NCBI GenBank assembly: GCA_020401865.1
Contig: JADCAS010000004.1
Coordinates: forward strand, 1 to 64,000
Direction: 5' to 3'
Source: Phenylobacterium sp.
Lineage (GTDB): Bacteria; Pseudomonadota; Alphaproteobacteria; Caulobacterales; Caulobacteraceae
DNA length: 64,000 bases
The notes under the pieces are model-generated. The model was not told where the DNA came from, did not search any database, and saw only the letters and a list, made by a program, of their open reading frames with translations. The translations under genes and the position numbers were made by a program. Positions 24,693 to 33,468 of this stretch are shown here, one piece after another (position 1 is the first letter of the stretch; each line of letters starts with the position of its first letter).

Positions 24693-26219
24693 ATGACCGA
24701 CCTTGTCCTGATCCTCGGGGACCAGCTCAGCGACTCCCTCTCCTCCCTTCGGAGATGCGATCCCTCGCAGACCGTCGTGCTGATGGCCGAGGTCATGGGC
24801 GAGGCGACCTATGTCCGGCACCACCGCAAGAAGATCGTCCTGGTCCTGGCGGCCATGCGCCATTTCGCAGCACGCCTCAGGGCGGCGGGCTGGCGGGTCG
24901 ACTATGTGGCGCTGGACGATGAGGGCAATACCGGGACCCTGGGCGGCGAGCTGGAGCGGGCGGTGCGCCGGCACGGCGCCTCGGCGGTCTTTCTGACGGA
25001 GCCGGGGGAATGGCGCCTAAAGCTGGAGGCTGACGGCTGGGCTGCTGCCCTGGGCGTTCCGGTGACCGTGATCGAGGATGACCGGTTCATCGCCTCCCAT
25101 GCCGACTTCGAGACCTGGGCGGAGGGCCGCAAGGCCCTGCGGATGGAGTTCTTCTACCGTGAGATGCGCCGGCGCACCGGCCTGTTGATAGACGGCGAGG
25201 CGCCCGCCGGCGGGCGCTGGAACTTCGACGCCGAGAACCGGGCGCCGCCGGCCGGCGGCCTCTTCCTGCCCGAGCCCCTGCGGCACGACCCCGACGCCGG
25301 GACCCAGGCGGTTCTTGAGATGGTGGCGAGGCGCTTTCCCGACGGCTTCGGCAGCCTTGATGACTTCCGGTTCGCCGTGACCCGGGAGCAGGCCCAGGCC
25401 AGCCTGGCGTACTTCCTGGAGGTCGCCCTGCCTCACTTCGGGGACGACCAGGACGGCATGCTTCAGGCCTCGCCCTACCTGCACCATGCGGTTCTCTCGC
25501 CGTATCTCAACATCGGCCTTCTGGAGCCGCTTGAGGTCTGCAAGGCTGTGGAAACGGCCTGGCGGGGGGGCGGGGTTCCCCTGAACGCGGCCGAGGGCTT
25601 CATCCGGCAGGTGATCGGCTGGCGAGAGTATGTGCGGGGCGTCTACTGGCGGGAGGGCCCGGCCTATGTCTTCCGCAACGCCCTGGAGGCCCGGCGGCCC
25701 CTGCCGGACTTCTACTGGACGGGACAGACTGACATGGCCTGCCTGAAGGCCGCCATCGGCCAGACCCTGGACCTGGCCTACGCCCACCATATCCAGCGCC
25801 TGATGGTGACGGGCAATTTCGCCCTTCTTGCCGGGGTGGACCCGCACGTCCTGCACGAATGGTACCTGGGCGCCTATGCGGACGCCTTCGAGTGGGTGGA
25901 GGCGCCCAACACCATCGGCATGAGCCAGTACGCCGACGGCGGCCTCCTGGGTTCCAAGCCCTATGCGGCCAGCGGCTCCTACATCAACCGCATGTCCGAC
26001 TACTGCAACGGCTGCGCCTACGACGTGAAGGCGCGGAGCGGGGCGGGCGCCTGTCCCTTCAACCGGCTCTACTGGGACTTCATTGACCGGCATGCGACCC
26101 GGTTCGCGTCAAACCCGCGCATGGCGCAATCCGTGCGCACCCTGGAGCGTATGGGCGAGGACCGGCGGCGGGAACTGCGCGCCGACGCCGCCGCCTGCCT
26201 GGGGGAACTGGGCCTGTGA
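24693..26219 (+). CDS. Iron-sulfur (6-4) photolyase / bacterial cryptochrome, PhrB type (508 aa)
   Basis: Repairs UV (6-4) photoproducts using light, FAD and a 4Fe-4S cluster. The N-terminus, [16 protein letters not shown], is the FeS-BCP form of the antenna domain. The FAD domain carries [17 protein letters not shown] and [12 protein letters not shown]. Cys residues fall at 350 (TDMACLKAA), 438 and 441 (DYCNGCAYD) and 454 (GACPFN), exactly the numbering of the cluster ligands in Agrobacterium PhrB. The family also binds a lumazine antenna. The next gene starts inside its stop codon, a stable partnership. Confidence 0.95.
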   Translation: MTDLVLILGDQLSDSLSSLRRCDPSQTVVLMAEVMGEATYVRHHRKKIVLVLAAMRHFAARLRAAGWRVDYVALDDEGNTGTLGGELERAVRRHGASAVFLTEPGEWRLKLEADGWAAALGVPVTVIEDDRFIASHADFETWAEGRKALRMEFFYREMRRRTGLLIDGEAPAGGRWNFDAENRAPPAGGLFLPEPLRHDPDAGTQAVLEMVARRFPDGFGSLDDFRFAVTREQAQASLAYFLEVALPHFGDDQDGMLQASPYLHHAVLSPYLNIGLLEPLEVCKAVETAWRGGGVPLNAAEGFIRQVIGWREYVRGVYWREGPAYVFRNALEARRPLPDFYWTGQTDMACLKAAIGQTLDLAYAHHIQRLMVTGNFALLAGVDPHVLHEWYLGAYADAFEWVEAPNTIGMSQYADGGLLGSKPYAASGSYINRMSDYCNGCAYDVKARSGAGACPFNRLYWDFIDRHATRFASNPRMAQSVRTLERMGEDRRRELRADAAACLGELGL

Positions 26220-26350
26220 AGACCAGGCGCAAGTCGGACCTGCCGACCAAGACCTGCGCCGTCTGCGGCCGCCCCTTCGCCTGGCGGAAGAAGTGGGCGA
26301 AGGTCTGGGACGAGGTGAAGTACTGCTCCGAGCGGTGCCGCCGGGCCTGA
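26216..26350 (+). CDS. DUF2256 small zinc-ribbon-like protein, photolyase partner (44 aa)
   Basis: A 44-residue basic protein starting with GTG that overlaps the photolyase stop as GTGA. Two knuckles are seen: TCAVCGRPF and YCSERCRR (C-x2-C ... C-x3-C), separated by a Trp- and Lys-rich middle ([12 protein letters not shown]). DUF2256 genes are commonly found beside this photolyase class. The role is not established; nucleic-acid contact or a cluster-related role are possible. Tight overlap suggests translation coupled to the repair enzyme. Confidence 0.88.
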   Translation: MKTRRKSDLPTKTCAVCGRPFAWRKKWAKVWDEVKYCSERCRRA

Positions 26351-26414
26351 AGACTTCCCGTTTTTCGCACGCCCCCGGGCTGACGCCAGGGACGATCCGG
26401 GGCAGAGTGCGTCC

Positions 26415-27032
26415 ATGGAACTCGTCCAGTCCAGAAATCGCCGCATCCTCTTCATCATGGCCGCGCCGCCGGAGTACGGCCCGGCCCTTCGCGCCCGTTT
26501 CACGCCCCTCATGACGGGCGTGGGGCCGGTGGAGGCGGGGCTGGCGGTGGGCGCCGCCCTGGCCCGGCTGGAGGCGAGCGGGCAGACCCCGGACCTGGCC
26601 GTCTGCCTGGGTTCGGCCGGCTCGCGGAGCCTGGAGCAGACCGGGGTCTACCAGGTGGCCAGCGTGAGCTATCGCGACATCGACGCCTCGCCCCTCGGCA
26701 TCCCGGCGGGCCTGACCCCCTATCTCGACCTGCCGCGCGAACTGCCGCTGCAGGTCCTGCTGCCCGACCTGCCCGCCGTGCGCCTGTCCACCGGCGGGGC
26801 GGTGATCTCGGGAGCCGCCTACGACGCCATCGACGCCGACATGGTGGACATGGAGACCTTCGCCGTCGCCCGGGCCTGCATGACCCATGGCGTGCCCCTG
26901 GCGGGCTTGCGCGGCGTGTCCGACGGCGCTGCGGATCTCAACCACATGGATGACTGGCAGGCCTACCTCCACGTCATCGACGAGAAACTGGCGGCGGTCG
27001 TGGACCGCATCCTGGCGGCGGCGGCGAACTGA
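26415..27032 (+). CDS. Phosphorylase-superfamily nucleosidase, MTA/SAH nucleosidase-like (205 aa)
   Basis: A small purine nucleosidase fold. The typical elements are MTGVGPVEAGLAVGAAL near residue 35, VCLGSAGS, and the ribose/catalytic segment DADMVDMETFAVARAC near 140. This is followed by RGVSDGAADLNHMDDW, where Asp serves as general acid in the family. Members release adenine from methylthioadenosine or S-adenosylhomocysteine; related enzymes act on futalosine. The short N-terminus and weak specificity residues leave the substrate open. It lies 64 nt after the DUF2256 gene. Confidence 0.82.
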   Translation: MELVQSRNRRILFIMAAPPEYGPALRARFTPLMTGVGPVEAGLAVGAALARLEASGQTPDLAVCLGSAGSRSLEQTGVYQVASVSYRDIDASPLGIPAGLTPYLDLPRELPLQVLLPDLPAVRLSTGGAVISGAAYDAIDADMVDMETFAVARACMTHGVPLAGLRGVSDGAADLNHMDDWQAYLHVIDEKLAAVVDRILAAAAN

Positions 27033-27121
27033 GGGCCCAGCCCCTTGACTGGCGTAGGGTCAGCCCCTCGAAATGGCCGTCAATTCCTCCGCCAGCGGGG
27101 AGGATAGGGGACGGAAGACGC

Positions 27122-28255
27122 ATGAACCTCGATTTCTCCGACGACCAGAAGCAGCTGCAGGACCAGATCCGGCGGTACCTGACCGAGAAGTGCACACCGG
27201 CGGTGGTCCGGAGCGGGCTTGAGGGCGGCGAGCCTTTCGCCCGCGACCTCTACCGGGGTCTGGCCGAGATGGGCGTCCTGGGCGTGGCCATCCCCGAGGC
27301 CTATGGCGGCGTCGGCCTGTCGCACCTGGAGCTGTGCCTCGCCGCCGAGGAGCTGGGCCGGGCCCTGGCGCCTGTCCCCGTCGCCTCGTCCATCTACCTG
27401 GCCGCCGAGTTCCTGCTGCAGGCGGGGACCGAGGCGCAGAAGAAGGCCTGGCTGCCCCGGCTGGCCAGCGGCGAAGCCGTGGGGACCTTCGCCTTCGTCG
27501 AGGGCCAGGGCCGGATGACCCCGGACAAGATCGCCGCCGCCGTCCGCGACGGCCGGCTGACCGGCGCCAAGTCCCCTGTACCGGACGGCGACATCGCCGA
27601 CCTCGCCATCGTCGCCGCGCGCTCGGGCGCCGGGCGGGGCGAGATGGCGATCAGCCTCTTCCTCGTCGACCTCAACGGCCCGGGCGCAGCCCGCGAGACC
27701 CTGACCTCCATCGACCCGACCCGCAGCCAGGCGCGGCTGGTCTTCGACGGCGCCCCGGCGGAGCGCCTGGGCGGCGAGGGCGAGGGCTGGGCCATCGCCA
27801 GCCAGGTCATGGACCGGGCCGCCATCCTGATGGCCTTCGAGCAGGTCGGCGGGGCCGACCGCGCCCTGGAGATGGCCCGGGACTACGCGCTGGACCGCAT
27901 GGCCTTCGGCCGCCAGATCGGCTCCTTCCAGGCCATCAAGCACATGCTGGCGGACATGTATGTCTCGGCCACTCTGGCCCGGTCCAACTGCTACTACGGC
28001 GCCTGGGCTTTGGCCTCGGGCAGCTCGGAGCTGCCGGTGGCCGCCGCCACGGCGCGGGTCTCGGCGACCCAGGCCTTCCAGCACTGCGCCAAGAACAACA
28101 TCCAGGTGCACGGCGGCATGGGCTTCACCTGGGCCTTTGACTGCCACCTCTTCTACCGGCGCTCCAATGCGCTGGCCCTCGCCCTCGGGTCGCTGTCGAC
28201 CTGGGAAGACCTGCTGATCGAGCGCCTTCGCGGCGCCAATACCCAAGCCGCCTGA
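27122..28255 (+). CDS. Acyl-CoA dehydrogenase, probable non-catalytic subunit (377 aa)
   Basis: First gene of a long plus-strand catabolic run. It has the acyl-CoA dehydrogenase N-terminus (NLDFSDDQKQLQDQIRRYL), YGGVGLSHLELCLAAEELG, and the C-terminal FAD-contacting MAFGRQIGSFQAIKHMLADM with VHGGMGFTWAF. At the position where medium-chain enzymes carry their base in the YEGT motif, this chain reads LFYRRSNAL (residues 343-351) with no Glu. The next gene has that Glu. This matches the alpha2beta2 heteromeric dehydrogenases first described for steroid degradation in Actinobacteria. Substrate unknown. Confidence 0.9.
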   Translation: MNLDFSDDQKQLQDQIRRYLTEKCTPAVVRSGLEGGEPFARDLYRGLAEMGVLGVAIPEAYGGVGLSHLELCLAAEELGRALAPVPVASSIYLAAEFLLQAGTEAQKKAWLPRLASGEAVGTFAFVEGQGRMTPDKIAAAVRDGRLTGAKSPVPDGDIADLAIVAARSGAGRGEMAISLFLVDLNGPGAARETLTSIDPTRSQARLVFDGAPAERLGGEGEGWAIASQVMDRAAILMAFEQVGGADRALEMARDYALDRMAFGRQIGSFQAIKHMLADMYVSATLARSNCYYGAWALASGSSELPVAAATARVSATQAFQHCAKNNIQVHGGMGFTWAFDCHLFYRRSNALALALGSLSTWEDLLIERLRGANTQAA

Positions 28256-28268
28256 CGGAGCCCCGACC

Positions 28269-29522
28269 ATGGATTTCGAAGACACGTCCGAGGAAGCCGC
28301 CTTCCGCGCCGAGGCCCGCGCCTGGATCCAGGCCAACGCCCCCAAGCACCTGGAAGCCGAACTGAAGCGCGCCGGGTTCGCCTCCAGCGGCATCGAGAGC
28401 GAGGACCCGCTGGCGGCCGGCAAGGCCTGGCAGAAGAAGAAGGCCGAGGCGGGCTGGGCCTGCCTGAACTGGCCGAAGGAATACGGCGGGGGCGCCCGGA
28501 GCCCGATCGAGCGGGTGATCTGGGGCCAGGAAGAAGGAATCTACGGCGCCCTCTCCAGCCCCCTCATCATCGGCCACGGCATGTGTGGGCCCACCGTCAT
28601 GGCCTGGGCCTCAGAGGACCATAAGCGCCGCCTCCTGCCGCCTTTGGCCTCCGGCGAGGAGATCTGGTGCCAGCTCTTCTCCGAACCCGCCGGGGGCTCG
28701 GACCTGGCCGGTCTGCGCACCAGCGCGGTGAAGGCCGAGGACGGCTCCGGAGACTGGATCATCAACGGCCAGAAGATCTGGACCAGCGGCGCCCAGTATT
28801 CTCAGTGGGGCCTTCTGATCACGCGGACGAACCCGGATGCGCCCAAGCACAAGGGTCTGACCATGTTCTTCCTGAGCATGTCGACCCCGGGGATCGAGGT
28901 GCGGCCCATCAAGCAGGCCAACGGCCAGTCGGGCTTCAACGAGGTCTACTTCACCGACGTGCGCATCCCGGACGACCAGCGTCTGGGCGCCGTGGGCCAG
29001 GGCTGGGAGGTCTCGCTGACCACCCTGATGAACGAGCGCCTGTCCATCGGTTCGGGCATGTCCACGGGCTTTCCCGAACTGTTCGAGTTCTGTCTCGAGG
29101 CCGAGGTCGATGGTCGGCCGGCGGTGGACGATTCCGCCGTCCGCTCGCGCCTCGCCCAGTTCGCGGTGAAGCAGAGCGGACTGAAGTACACCGGCATGCG
29201 GGCCATCACCGCCCTGTCCAAGGGCGAGACCCCCGGGCCGGAAAACTCCATCGGCAAGCTGGTGGCCGGCGCCACCATGCAGGAGCTGGCCATGTTCGCC
29301 CTCGACCTGCAGGGACAGGCCGGCGTGGTCCAGGACGAGTCCTCGCCCATGAACGCACGGTTCCAGCAGATCCTCATGCGCTCGCCTGCCACGCGGATCG
29401 AGGGTGGCTCGGACGAGATCTTGCGCAACATCATCGGCGAGCGGGTCCTGGGCCTGCCGGGCGATATCCGCGTCGACAAGGACGTTCCGTTCCGCGACAT
29501 TCCCACCAGCGGACGGAAATAG
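28269..29522 (+). CDS. Acyl-CoA dehydrogenase, catalytic subunit (417 aa)
   Basis: Starts 13 nt after its partner. N-terminal helical domain, then the middle beta-domain with LFSEPAGGSDLAGLRTSAVK (FAD/substrate loop) and GQKIWTSGAQYSQWGLLI near 170. The C-terminal helical domain holds the putative base Glu378 in RIEGGSDEILRN and the IGERVLGLPGDIRVD tail. Together with the preceding chain it should introduce a 2,3-double bond into a CoA ester as one heteromeric enzyme. The pair plus BVMO, VOC and hydrolase genes points to catabolism of a bulky side chain; that is inference. Confidence 0.92.
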   Translation: MDFEDTSEEAAFRAEARAWIQANAPKHLEAELKRAGFASSGIESEDPLAAGKAWQKKKAEAGWACLNWPKEYGGGARSPIERVIWGQEEGIYGALSSPLIIGHGMCGPTVMAWASEDHKRRLLPPLASGEEIWCQLFSEPAGGSDLAGLRTSAVKAEDGSGDWIINGQKIWTSGAQYSQWGLLITRTNPDAPKHKGLTMFFLSMSTPGIEVRPIKQANGQSGFNEVYFTDVRIPDDQRLGAVGQGWEVSLTTLMNERLSIGSGMSTGFPELFEFCLEAEVDGRPAVDDSAVRSRLAQFAVKQSGLKYTGMRAITALSKGETPGPENSIGKLVAGATMQELAMFALDLQGQAGVVQDESSPMNARFQQILMRSPATRIEGGSDEILRNIIGERVLGLPGDIRVDKDVPFRDIPTSGRK

Positions 29523-29546
29523 GCCCGACCCGACAGGAGACGCCCC

Positions 29547-30251
29547 ATGCCCAGGCTTCGAGGACTTCACCACCTGGCCTTCAGTACCGCCGACATGAAA
29601 GCGCAGATCGCCTTCTTCAGCGAGGTGCTGGGCATGCGGCTCACAGCCCTGTTCTGGATGCACGGGGTGCCGGGCGCCTGGCACGGCTTCCTGGAGCTGG
29701 ACGACAACGCCTCGGTGGCCTTTGTCGCCATGCCCGACAACGCCAAGGGCAAGAGCGAGCTGGGCTCCAGCCACGCGGCCCACGGCGGCGGGCCCTCCGC
29801 GCCGGGAACCATGCAGCACGTGGCCTTCAACGTGGAGTCGATGGAGGACCTCGTCGCCTTCCGCAATCGCATCCGCCAGAACGGGGTGCCGGTCTTCGGG
29901 CCGGTGGACCACGGGTTCTGCCAGTCCATCTACTTCGCCGGTCCGGAGGGACTGAACCTGGAGATCTCCACCTCGCTCAGTCCGCCCGACCCGGACGAGT
30001 GGATCGATCCCGAGGTGGTGGCCCTGGCGGGCATCTCCGCCGAGGAACTGGCCGCCTTCCGCAACCCGCCGGCCGGGCCAGGCGCCAGGCCCGAGACCCC
30101 GCAGCCAGCCTTCGATCCGGCCAAGCCCCACTTGAAGTACCCGCCACCGGTCTACGAGAAGCTCCTGGAAATGCCCGACGAGGTCTACATGGCCCGGGCC
30201 TCCTACAACGAACCGCCGGTGCGGAAGGTGGCGGCGGATCCGGCGGAATGA
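29547..30251 (+). CDS. VOC-fold metal-dependent protein, extradiol-dioxygenase/glyoxalase-like (234 aa)
   Basis: Two beta-alpha-beta-beta-beta modules of the vicinal-oxygen-chelate fold are seen, starting GLHHLAFSTADMKAQIAFF and GTMQHVAFNVESMEDLVAF. Possible metal ligands are His in HHLAF, His in MQHVAF and Glu in LNLEISTSL near residue 145. The C-terminal 80 residues are Pro-rich (PAGPGARPETPQPAF...) with unknown role. VOC enzymes include glyoxalases, isomerases and ring-cleaving dioxygenases. AGGAGA precedes the ATG. The stop overlaps the next ATG as ATGA. Confidence 0.85.
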   Translation: MPRLRGLHHLAFSTADMKAQIAFFSEVLGMRLTALFWMHGVPGAWHGFLELDDNASVAFVAMPDNAKGKSELGSSHAAHGGGPSAPGTMQHVAFNVESMEDLVAFRNRIRQNGVPVFGPVDHGFCQSIYFAGPEGLNLEISTSLSPPDPDEWIDPEVVALAGISAEELAAFRNPPAGPGARPETPQPAFDPAKPHLKYPPPVYEKLLEMPDEVYMARASYNEPPVRKVAADPAE

Positions 30252-31408
30252 GTCCACGCCCGGCCGTCACCCGGACGCCCATCACCATCGTCTCGCGCGA
30301 TCCCTCCGCCTTCAAAGACACCTATGGCGGCGCAGTGGGACTGGTGGCGACGGGGGCCACCCTGATCCGCCCGGAGACGCCCTCCGACACGGTTCTGGTC
30401 ACCATGCACCCGATCGGCGGGACCGGCGGCCTGCCGGTCATGCGCCTCTTCGCAGAGGCCGGGGTGCACATCCTGGCCGCCGACAGCCGCTACCGGGGCG
30501 TCGACAGCGCCCTGATCATGGAGAAGGTCGCCCTGGACCTGGGGGCGGCGGTTCGCCACGCCCGCGAGAAGCTGGGCTACGCCAACGTCATCCTGCTGGG
30601 CTGGAGCGGCGGCGGGGCCCTCTCGGCCTTCTACCAGGCCGAGGCCGAGCAGCCCTCCCTCACCCACACACCGGCGGGAGATCCCCTGTCCCTGGTCGAC
30701 GCGCGGCTGGTCCCGGCGGACGGGATCATCCTGATGGCCGCCCATGTCTCGCGCCACGGCACGCTGACCGAGTGGCTGGACGCCTCCATCCTGGACGAGG
30801 CTGACCCCGAGAAAAGGGATCCCGACCTGGATCTCTATGGCGAGCGGGTGAAGCCGCCCTATTCCGAGACCTTCCTGGCCCGCTACCGGGCCGCCCAGGA
30901 GGCGCGCAACCGCCGGATCACCGCCTGGGTGAAGGCCAGGCTGGAACACCTGCGGCGCACCGGCCGGCCGGACGAGGAGTTCGGCTTTGTGGTCCACGGC
31001 ACCATGGCCGACCCGCGCTGGCTGGACCCGGCGGTGGACCCCAACGATCGGACGCCCGGCGTCTGCTATCTGGGCGACCCGCGCATCGTGAACATGAGCC
31101 CCATCGGCCTGGCCCGCTTCTCGACCCTGCGCAGCTGGCTCTCCCAATGGAGCCTGGACGACGCCCGCGCCGACGCCCCGGCCTGCCTGGCCCGGGTGAA
31201 GGCCCCCGTCCTGGTGATCAACAACAGCGCCGACGACGCCTGCACCCCCAGCCACGCCCGGCGGCTGATCGACGCCGTCGCCCACGAGGACCGTCGCTTC
31301 CACGAGATTGCCGGCGCCACCCACTACTACCAGGACCAGCCGGAGCTCGGCGCCCAGGCCGTGGGCCTGGTGAAAACCTGGCTCGAAGACCACGGTTTCA
31401 GGATCTGA
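30248..31408 (+). CDS. Alpha/beta hydrolase (386 aa)
   Basis: The start is the ATG that overlaps the VOC stop; the frame upstream is a shadow of other genes. A nucleophile elbow is LLGWSGGGALSAF near residue 118 (Ser), Asp in LVINNSADDACTP near 325, and His in GATHYYQDQ near 355. The cap is long and helical. No signal peptide, so it works in the cytoplasm, probably cleaving an ester, lactone or carbon-carbon bond made by neighbouring oxygenase steps. Translational coupling to the VOC gene argues for one pathway. Confidence 0.86.
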   Translation: MSPRPAVTRTPITIVSRDPSAFKDTYGGAVGLVATGATLIRPETPSDTVLVTMHPIGGTGGLPVMRLFAEAGVHILAADSRYRGVDSALIMEKVALDLGAAVRHAREKLGYANVILLGWSGGGALSAFYQAEAEQPSLTHTPAGDPLSLVDARLVPADGIILMAAHVSRHGTLTEWLDASILDEADPEKRDPDLDLYGERVKPPYSETFLARYRAAQEARNRRITAWVKARLEHLRRTGRPDEEFGFVVHGTMADPRWLDPAVDPNDRTPGVCYLGDPRIVNMSPIGLARFSTLRSWLSQWSLDDARADAPACLARVKAPVLVINNSADDACTPSHARRLIDAVAHEDRRFHEIAGATHYYQDQPELGAQAVGLVKTWLEDHGFRI

Positions 31409-31439
31409 CGGCCCGCGCGGCCGAGGGGAGTAAGAGGAC

Positions 31440-32120
31440 ATGCAGTTCGACGAGGTTGTGAAGGGCCGGAGGAGCATCCGCGGCTTCAAGCCCGAACCCG
31501 TGCCCAAGGCGCTGATCCGCGAGGTGCTGGAGCTGGCCATGCGTGCGCCCTCCTCGCTGAACACCCAGCCCTGGAACTTCTACGTCGTCGCCGGCCCGGT
31601 GCTGGACGCCATCCGCGCCGGCAATACCGAGCGCAACCTGGCCGGGGTGCCGGACTCCCGCGAGTTCCGCAGCCACGGCGCGTACGAGGGCGTCCACCGG
31701 GAGCGTCAGATCGAGATCGCCAAGCAGCTCTTCGCGGCCATGGACATCGCGCGCGAGGACAAAGAAAAGCGCCAGGACTGGGTGTTGCGGGGCTTTCGCC
31801 AGTTCGACGCCCCGGTCTCCATCGTCGTCACCTATGACCGCTCGATCCACGGCGGCGACATCGGCCCCTTCGACTGCGGGGCGGTGACCAACTGCCTGGT
31901 CAACGCCGCCTGGTCCCGGGGCCTGGGCTGCGTGATCAACAGCCAGGGCATCATGCAGTCCCCCGTGGTGCGCGAGCACGCCGGCATCCCCGACGACCAG
32001 GTCATCATGATCTGCATCGCCATGGGCTGGCCCGACGACAGCTTCCCCGCCAACGCCGTGGTCTCAAACCGCAAGTCGGTGGACGAGGCGGCGGTCTTCA
32101 TCGGCTTCGAGGGGGAGTAG
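31440..32120 (+). CDS. Nitroreductase-family flavoprotein (226 aa)
   Basis: An FMN-dependent reductase. The N-terminal FMN-binding pattern is RRSIRGFKPEPVPKALI then RAPSSLNTQPWNFYVV. A middle part has FDCGAVTNCLVNAAW, and the end VIMICIAMGWPDDSFPAN with the C-terminal FMN contact (the family's GYP region reads MGWPD). Proteins of this type reduce nitro groups, quinones or enones with NAD(P)H. GAGGAC precedes the start. In this run it could reduce an enone or quinone intermediate. Confidence 0.9.
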   Translation: MQFDEVVKGRRSIRGFKPEPVPKALIREVLELAMRAPSSLNTQPWNFYVVAGPVLDAIRAGNTERNLAGVPDSREFRSHGAYEGVHRERQIEIAKQLFAAMDIAREDKEKRQDWVLRGFRQFDAPVSIVVTYDRSIHGGDIGPFDCGAVTNCLVNAAWSRGLGCVINSQGIMQSPVVREHAGIPDDQVIMICIAMGWPDDSFPANAVVSNRKSVDEAAVFIGFEGE

Positions 32121-32124
32121 GGGC

Positions 32125-32883
32125 ATGCAGCCGCCGGACTATCCCCGCGCCCTCAGGCAGATTTCCACCCTGTCGGCGCGGACGCGCCTCGCCGATCTCA
32201 CCGCCCAGCTCGCGCGGGCGAGCGGGGGCAAGGTGCTCAGCGGGCCCTTCAAGGACATGATCCTGCCGACCGAAGCCAGCTGGAGCGACGGCGACGCCTC
32301 CGCCAAGCTGCTTGGTGTCTACGAGGCCGAACTTCACGCTGCGGTGGAGGCGGGTCTGGCCCGCAAGCCGGACCTGATCGTCAATGTCGGCTGCGCGGAG
32401 GGATACTACGCCGTGGGTCTGGCCCGCCGGGCGCAGGGGGCAAGGGTTGTGGCCTTCGACATCGACGAGAAGGCGCAGGAGATCTGCCGGGGGTCAGCCC
32501 GGACCAATGGCGTTGCAGGGCCCTTCGAGGTCCGCGGCCTCTGCCAGGCGGCTGACCTTCGCGCCCTGGTCGGGACGGCGTCCTCGCCTCTGCTGGTGGT
32601 GGACTGCGAGGGCTACGAGACCACCCTCCTGGAGGCGGCGGAACCGCTGGCGCACTGCGACCTGATCGTCGAGTGCCACGATTTCACGGACCGGAACCTG
32701 ACTGAGACCCTGAAGGGTCGATTCGCCGGGACCCACGACATCGCCTTGGTGCGGGAAGGTCCCCGTGATCCCTCCGCCTTCCCCATGCTTGCGAAACTCT
32801 CGTCCTTCGAGCGATGGCTGATGGTCTGCGAATGGCGCCCCGAGGTCATGCACTGGCTGGTGCTGACGTCGCGTCGAGGGTGA
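32125..32883 (+). CDS. Class I SAM-dependent methyltransferase-like protein (252 aa)
   Basis: The Rossmann part is clear: motif I LIVNVGCAEGYYAVGLARRA near residue 85, VVAFDIDEKAQEIC for motif II, then LLVVDCEGYETTLLEAAEP, which resembles FkbM-type motif IV. The N-terminal 70 residues are not assigned. It begins four bases after the nitroreductase stop, so it is probably in the same operon. Substrate unknown; small-molecule O-methylation is a reasonable guess, and no specific role should be assumed. Confidence 0.75.
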   Translation: MQPPDYPRALRQISTLSARTRLADLTAQLARASGGKVLSGPFKDMILPTEASWSDGDASAKLLGVYEAELHAAVEAGLARKPDLIVNVGCAEGYYAVGLARRAQGARVVAFDIDEKAQEICRGSARTNGVAGPFEVRGLCQAADLRALVGTASSPLLVVDCEGYETTLLEAAEPLAHCDLIVECHDFTDRNLTETLKGRFAGTHDIALVREGPRDPSAFPMLAKLSSFERWLMVCEWRPEVMHWLVLTSRRG

Positions 32884-32976
32884 CCCGGGGGGCCCAGGGG
32901 GTTCCGCCGGATTTGACACGGACCGCTTCATCCCCCAACTCCAGACAACGAGCCGACCTGACCCGGAGACACCGCA

Positions 32977-33468
32977 ATGTCTGCAGTTCTTTCGCCCCCG
33001 CCCATCGATATCGGCATACCCGAGGCTGAGCGTCACCGGATTGCGGAGGGCCTCTCGGCCCTGCTGGCGGACAGCTACACGCTGTACCTGATGACCCACA
33101 ACTTCCACTGGAACGTGACGGGCCCCCAGTTCAACAGCCTGCACGCCATGTTCATGGGCCAGTACACCGAGCAGTGGAACGCCATTGACGTCATCGCCGA
33201 GCGCATCCGCGCCCTCGGCTTTCCGTCGCCGGGCACCTATGCCGAGTTCGCGCGGTTGACCTCGATCCGCGAGCCTGAGGGCGTGCCGGACGCCAACGAG
33301 ATGGTCCGGCAGCTGGTGGTCGCGCAGGAGGCCACGGCCCGCACGGCGCGCAATCTCTTCCCGGTGGTCGACGCCGCCCGGGACCAGCCCACGGCGGACA
33401 TGCTGACCCAGCGCATCAATGTCCACGAGAAGACCGCCTGGATGCTGCGCAGCCTGCTGGAAGCCTAG
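32977..33468 (+). CDS. Dps-family ferritin-like DNA-protection protein (163 aa)
   Basis: A four-helix ferritin-like protein forming 12-mers that oxidise iron with peroxide. The inter-subunit ferroxidase ligands are visible in HNFHWNVTGPQFNSLH and EQWNAIDVIAERIRALG (His, Asp, Glu). The chain is slightly short and ends IHVH-like as INVHEKTAWMLRSLLEA. A TTGACA hexamer lies 59 nt upstream, with no obvious -10, so it may have its own promoter inside the run. It would limit oxidative damage from the oxygenase and flavin enzymes nearby; that link is inference. Confidence 0.93.
   Translation: MSAVLSPPPIDIGIPEAERHRIAEGLSALLADSYTLYLMTHNFHWNVTGPQFNSLHAMFMGQYTEQWNAIDVIAERIRALGFPSPGTYAEFARLTSIREPEGVPDANEMVRQLVVAQEATARTARNLFPVVDAARDQPTADMLTQRINVHEKTAWMLRSLLEA

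Noticed and set aside
28667..30247. A long N-terminal extension of the alpha/beta hydrolase frame
   Set aside because: It overlaps two confident genes in another frame; the ATG overlapping the VOC stop gives the normal family N-terminus.
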